DNA from: Toxoplasma gondii ME49
Lineage: Eukaryota; Apicomplexa; Conoidasida; Eucoccidiorida; Sarcocystidae
Length of the DNA: 64,000 nucleotides
Direction: 5' to 3'
Assembly (NCBI RefSeq): GCF_000006565.2
Contig: NC_031470.1
Location: 1,552,954-1,616,953, forward strand
A program made the translations under genes and the position numbers. This document shows, piece after piece, positions 59,981 to 64,000 of this stretch. Under the pieces are notes generated by a model. It had not been told where the DNA came from, searched no databases, and was given only the letters and a program-made list of their open reading frames with translations. Within the stretch, counting starts at the first letter, position 1. Each line of letters opens with the position of its first letter.

Positions 59981-62900
59981 CTAGGACCTGGCAGCACTTT
60001 CATTTGTTTCTGCAGCCATATCCAAAGTCTTCAGCTTGTCGTCGTAAGCGGCACGTTGGAACAGCATTACCTGTTCCAGTTGTTTCGTGATGTCGGGCAT
60101 AACATCTGTGTGAGCATCTTTCAAAGCTTCGTATAAATCTGCAGGGCCGTACAACGCAGGTTCGGACAAGGAAACAAGGAAGTGGAAATGGAGGCACTTC
60201 GGTGAACCTGGGGAGCATCCATCTGATCAGGGTGCTCTGTGGCCCATGCGGGATGTACAGCATTCCACCTTTAAAACGAATAGTGCTCAGTCTAGAGGCA
60301 CATTCGTTCCTAAATGCGTACGTTGATATGTGTCTCGCGATAGTATCACGTTACAGACCTTTTGTACGCCAGATGTTTACGGACGATTCGTTAGCATGCT
60401 TTGTGGGCACTGAAGATGCTGTAACGAACAAACGGTTGCCCTCAGTAGAACTACCTGTAACTGTCACTGCTTCAGAAAACCCTTGAGATGCAACGCATTC
60501 TTCTTTGAGTAACGAAGCTCGAGTGGGAGAAAACACTGATACCTTGTATCACAGAAGATTCTGTGTGATATGTACTCGGATTGAATTCTGGGAAGGTACT
60601 GGGTCTCGTGTGGTGACAATTTCATGCCCATGCCCACCTTCAACGACGGCCGTTGTTGTTTTTGCTGCTGTGCCACTTAGATGGAGCACCGTAGCTGTGC
60701 CACCAGAGTGTATATCGCCTTACTTGCTATTGAAGAGTGAGGGAAAAGGCCACGAATAAAGGGTGCGGCGCAGCGCGAACCCCACCCAAAGTCTTTGAAC
60801 TTGCCAGCCAGCAGAGTTATCATGCAGTAGTACACGGAATCGTGGATGACGAGAGGAGCTCTTGTTATGGCATTGTTCCACGAAATATCAGAAATGCTGA
60901 CTTCGTGCTCTGCATCCTCGATGGAATGACGGAGTGCCCATGACAGACCAAGATACAGGGGAGGGCCCTGAGGAGCAGGCACCTCTGCGCGAAAGAGTTG
61001 CCCGACCGGTAACTTGATAATCGGCCCCGTCGTCAGATGTGCACCACCAACTGCATCAATCTTACTAAACAAGGTATCTAAATCTGAATAGAGAGTCCAA
61101 CAGGATACACCATCCTTTTTCATTCGCTTGAACGCCTGTTCGTCTGCCATCTGTGCAAACAATCAAAGTGGACAAAAACTAGTACCCAGGGGATTCAGTC
61201 TCGATCCAAGAAGTCGGTCACATGGCTGCCCAAACATATGTATCTGTGAAAATCTGTTCAGCTGTTTTTTTGGGGGAAGCAGGAAAGCCACCAGGTGAGG
61301 CAGAGCTCGACACATTGACACATAGTCTTCCTGTGGAATGCCAAAGGTTAGCCGCTGTTTCTTTGGAATCACACCCAGTTCACAGCAGTTGACCCCGAAA
61401 CGATTAGGGAATCGTTCGCGTAAAATCTATCTTGGGCAACAGGCACTGTCATCGATAAGTTATCAGCGGACACAAAACACCTGCGTGTGTCGCCACAGTC
61501 TGACGCAGACTGCGTGCATCGAAGAGGCGTGTCGGGCTGCTTGAAACTGATAAGAACTTACCGGTGGCGACCCAAATCCGGCGCAGCGTATCTTCACTTT
61601 ACGACGTTTTATTTCTTCAGTCAAATGCTTCGACAAGAACCAAGCGAGAAAAGAGGCCAGAGCTCCACCTGTAGAGTGACCGACGATTAGAATGGTGAAC
61701 GGCACAAGGCCGCGGTATGCAGGGAGGATTGTGGTTTTCAGCCTTTCGAGAAAGTTTGTGGCAGGCCCACGCAAGACGTTATGGAAAAAAGCATTCAATC
61801 CTTCATGGACCAGTCCTTCACCAGCTTGTGCTAGGAACGTGTCGGTCCTTGGGCCGTTCATGAACAACGCAGTCCATTCCTGCAGTTCATGGTAAGACAA
61901 CAAACCAGCGCTCATCATTCGTTAGCACATCAATCAAAAAAAGCATTATGTGGAGGTCGTTTGAAACTGCATGAGTTTGCGGGTGCTTGTTGGCGACGGT
62001 TGTAATGCACCACTAGGGTCAACGCACCAATATGTTTTCCTCACACAGTGTCCGGCTAGTCACCAACACGAGTGCCTTGTCACAACAATCAGGGGACTGC
62101 AGGGGAATCAAAAATGTGTATTCGCTCTCCTCTTCCCCGATTCCATTTCAGATCTCTCCATGAAGCCAGAAAAATGACGAAACACTAACGCGACGCGTTA
62201 TGAGAGAGCCCACAGCACGCCTAAATACACCTCTTACCTTCGAATATTTGGGGCCCCTCAGCAAAAACAGGCAGTCCACATCAGTCGACGGGACATCAAT
62301 CTTGGGTGCTCGCAGCTTTTGATCTCGCATCAGAATTGCTGCAAATGGAGAGGCGACCGGCGCTTGGACTGTCGAAGTACGGAAGCACCGATCAGCGTTG
62401 ACTGGAGGCAGAGTTCCAGGTGATGCAGCGTCTAATGATGAGTAGGGTCCTTCATAAATCCAGTTCGGGATAGTTTTCCGGTGGCGACCTCGGCGTACGA
62501 CTTTATCCCCAACATTTACCCCGTACTTCTGGAGGATGGGGGCGGCAATGGGACTTATTTCAAAATCGCTGGTGTGGACAGGAACTGAACGATAAGCGGA
62601 TTGAACAATTAGACAGAAAAACGACAGTAAGAGACCAAGTGACTCGAGTCAAAATTCTTTTCACCAACAGACAAAAACTGATGCGTTGATAGTTGTAACC
62701 GCTTTCAGGACGTGGCACCGTTGTCCCGAACACCCTCTACAGGTATCTGTCACCTCAAAAAATGCTTTTGTTTTGCGGCATTCTACTTAGCAATTGTTGA
62801 ACCGTGAACGCTTCAGTAAAACAGGCACTTTGCAGGACGGATGGAAATGATGGTAGTTTTCTACTGCATACCCCTGTTCTTCCAGGCATGCGTAGCGAAG

Positions 62901-63411
62901 GCAAACAATCCAACATAGAACAGTGTTGAGTTGACGCGGCTTTTCGATGACCCAGAAACGCCTCTTACAAAGATACGTGGCAGTGAGAATTCGAATACTG
63001 GCTCACCGTATTCACTGTATGAAGGCACCACAAGCGCATCGACGACCCATGGCCGTGGAAACACATTCGCGGGATCCAGCTGGGCGTAGGCGTCGACGCG
63101 TTCACCGAGGCCTATCATAATATCCATCAACTGCAGCGCCGAAGCCAATGTCTTCAGGAGTTCTTTCTGCCACCCATTGCCTCCCTGCGGCGACAATCTC
63201 GGATCTAGACTGAATGCTCCTACAGGCGCATCAAGCGGCATGCGCATGAATGCGCCATTTGCTTTAAGATACGTCACAGCCGGGTTCGCTGCCTGCGAGA
63301 TGTCGCCAACCTGGAATTTGCCTGTCACTGCGGCCTCTTCGGATAGAGTGGGCTGGCACATGAGAACTGAATACGAACACAGAGAACAGAACACTACAAC
63401 CACGACTTACA
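59981..63411 (-). CDS. Class 3 lipase-family protein (5' end at or beyond the window edge)
   Basis: Fungal-type class 3 lipases hydrolyse acylglycerols with a Ser-Asp-His triad. Minus-strand exons: one ending at 63411 (SSSETSLAVNLNLTDYR), 63366-62872, 62584-62238, 61879-61562, about 61426 to 61300 or further, 61150-60781 and 60138-59981 (stop). Joins checked in phase are 63411/63366, 62872/62584, 62238/61879, 61562/61426 and 60781/60138. Exon 61879-61562 carries the nucleophile motif TILIVGHSTGGALASFLAWF (G-H-S-x-G) and the following strand KVKIRCAGFGSPP. QEDYVSMCRALPHL likely holds the acidic position, and LVIHDSVYYCMITLLAGKF resembles the catalytic-His region. About 280 residues precede the lipase core (GKFQVGDISQAANPAVTYLK; GLGERVDAYAQLDPANVF) with no recognised domain. 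The donor after the Asp-containing exon and all exons above 63411 are unresolved. A secreted or organelle lipase is possible, since no N-terminus is visible to judge. Confidence 0.75.
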
Positions 63412-64000
63412 TCGATAATCGGTTAGATTCAAATTCACAGCCAGGCTCGTTTCGGACGAAGATATATGGCCTCCGGAGCACACCACGAGATAAATCAAGT
63501 GTTTGTGCGGTTCGACACATCCCAGTAATGCTGGCGTGCCGGAAGCCTTGGGTGTGTTATCCTATGGCGTAACTTTACATCTTTGCGTGGCCGACAAGCA
63601 CATTACACCTGGCAACAGACGTCTTGCACGCTGCTGTCTCGGCTTTCGCTCGTATATAGAATCCCACTAGATTCTCGACGACGCTGACTGCCTGCAGACT
63701 ATGGAACTGCGTAGCACCGTTTTAACCAACCGTGTAGTTATCATTCGTAAGCAATGACAGGACTCATCTACACCAAGGATCCACAATGTTCATCTCGCAG
63801 TGAATAAAGCAGCCATTCGTCTTCTACGCAAACACCAGCTCCACGCGAGTAATTGGGGACTCTACTGTTTGCTGATTCCAAGCTAACGCTGTCAGAAGCT
63901 GAGCTCTGCCATTCCATTTGTAAACCTATGCTTCACTTATTGGACTATATCAAGTGGGAGGAGAGGGCGCAGAGCCAGACCTACAGGATCTCATGATGTG
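63412..64000. other. Right edge, probable intron/5' part of the lipase gene
   Basis: 63412 upward continues the minus-strand open frame that ends at 63411 (IYLVVCSGGHISSSETSLAV) to about 63600 without an ATG, so the exon may extend there. Beyond 63600 I see no coding pattern or other feature. Confidence 0.35.

Overview
The window looks like nuclear DNA of a cyst-forming coccidian apicomplexan, most likely Toxoplasma gondii or a close relative (Hammondia, Neospora). The evidence is GC-balanced DNA, pyrimidine-rich introns with GT-AG borders, GC-rich third codon positions in exons, AAAATG-type start contexts, recurrent GCATGC motifs, (TA)n microsatellites in introns, and very long proteins in which a small conserved domain sits inside low-complexity sequence. 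There is no operon structure, plasmid, phage, CRISPR array or rRNA. Gene models were built by joining exons whose splice phases agree. Exon borders are read by eye and may be off by a base or two.

Left part (1-13 kb): a 5'-truncated plus-strand gene (to 2399); a minus-strand serine-rich protein of unknown function (3138 to about 4435); a weak plus-strand candidate (4826-5706); a PRELI/MSF1-type phospholipid-transfer protein with a long Ser-rich tail on the minus strand (6528 to about 9365); and COX19, a twin CX9C copper-chaperone-type assembly factor with a long C-terminal extension (12494-13264). The PRELI-type protein and COX19 are both predicted mitochondrial intermembrane-space proteins and are transcribed divergently.

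Centre (13.9-33 kb): a weakly biased minus-strand membrane protein that may be TMEM231-like (13939 to about 15813); a multi-pass TLC-domain protein (16603-18263); RNA polymerase III subunit RPC9/CRCP, greatly enlarged (19693-21483); a gene-poor stretch; an intronless gene for about 1,851 residues of mostly disordered protein (25206-30761); and another weakly biased minus-strand gene of unknown function (31017-32608).

Right part (33-64 kb): an approximately 20-exon gene for about 1,850 residues with no domain I recognise (33359-44055); a minus-strand unknown gene (about 45184-46883) whose start codon lies only 137 bp from that of a giant F-box/leucine-rich-repeat gene (47021-58398, about 3,015 residues); and a class 3 lipase gene on the minus strand that runs toward or past the right edge (59981 to at least 63411).

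The genes do not form one pathway. The themes are housekeeping proteins (COX19, RPC9, PRELI, TLC) enlarged by low-complexity insertions, alternating with minus-strand genes of weak codon bias and unknown function.
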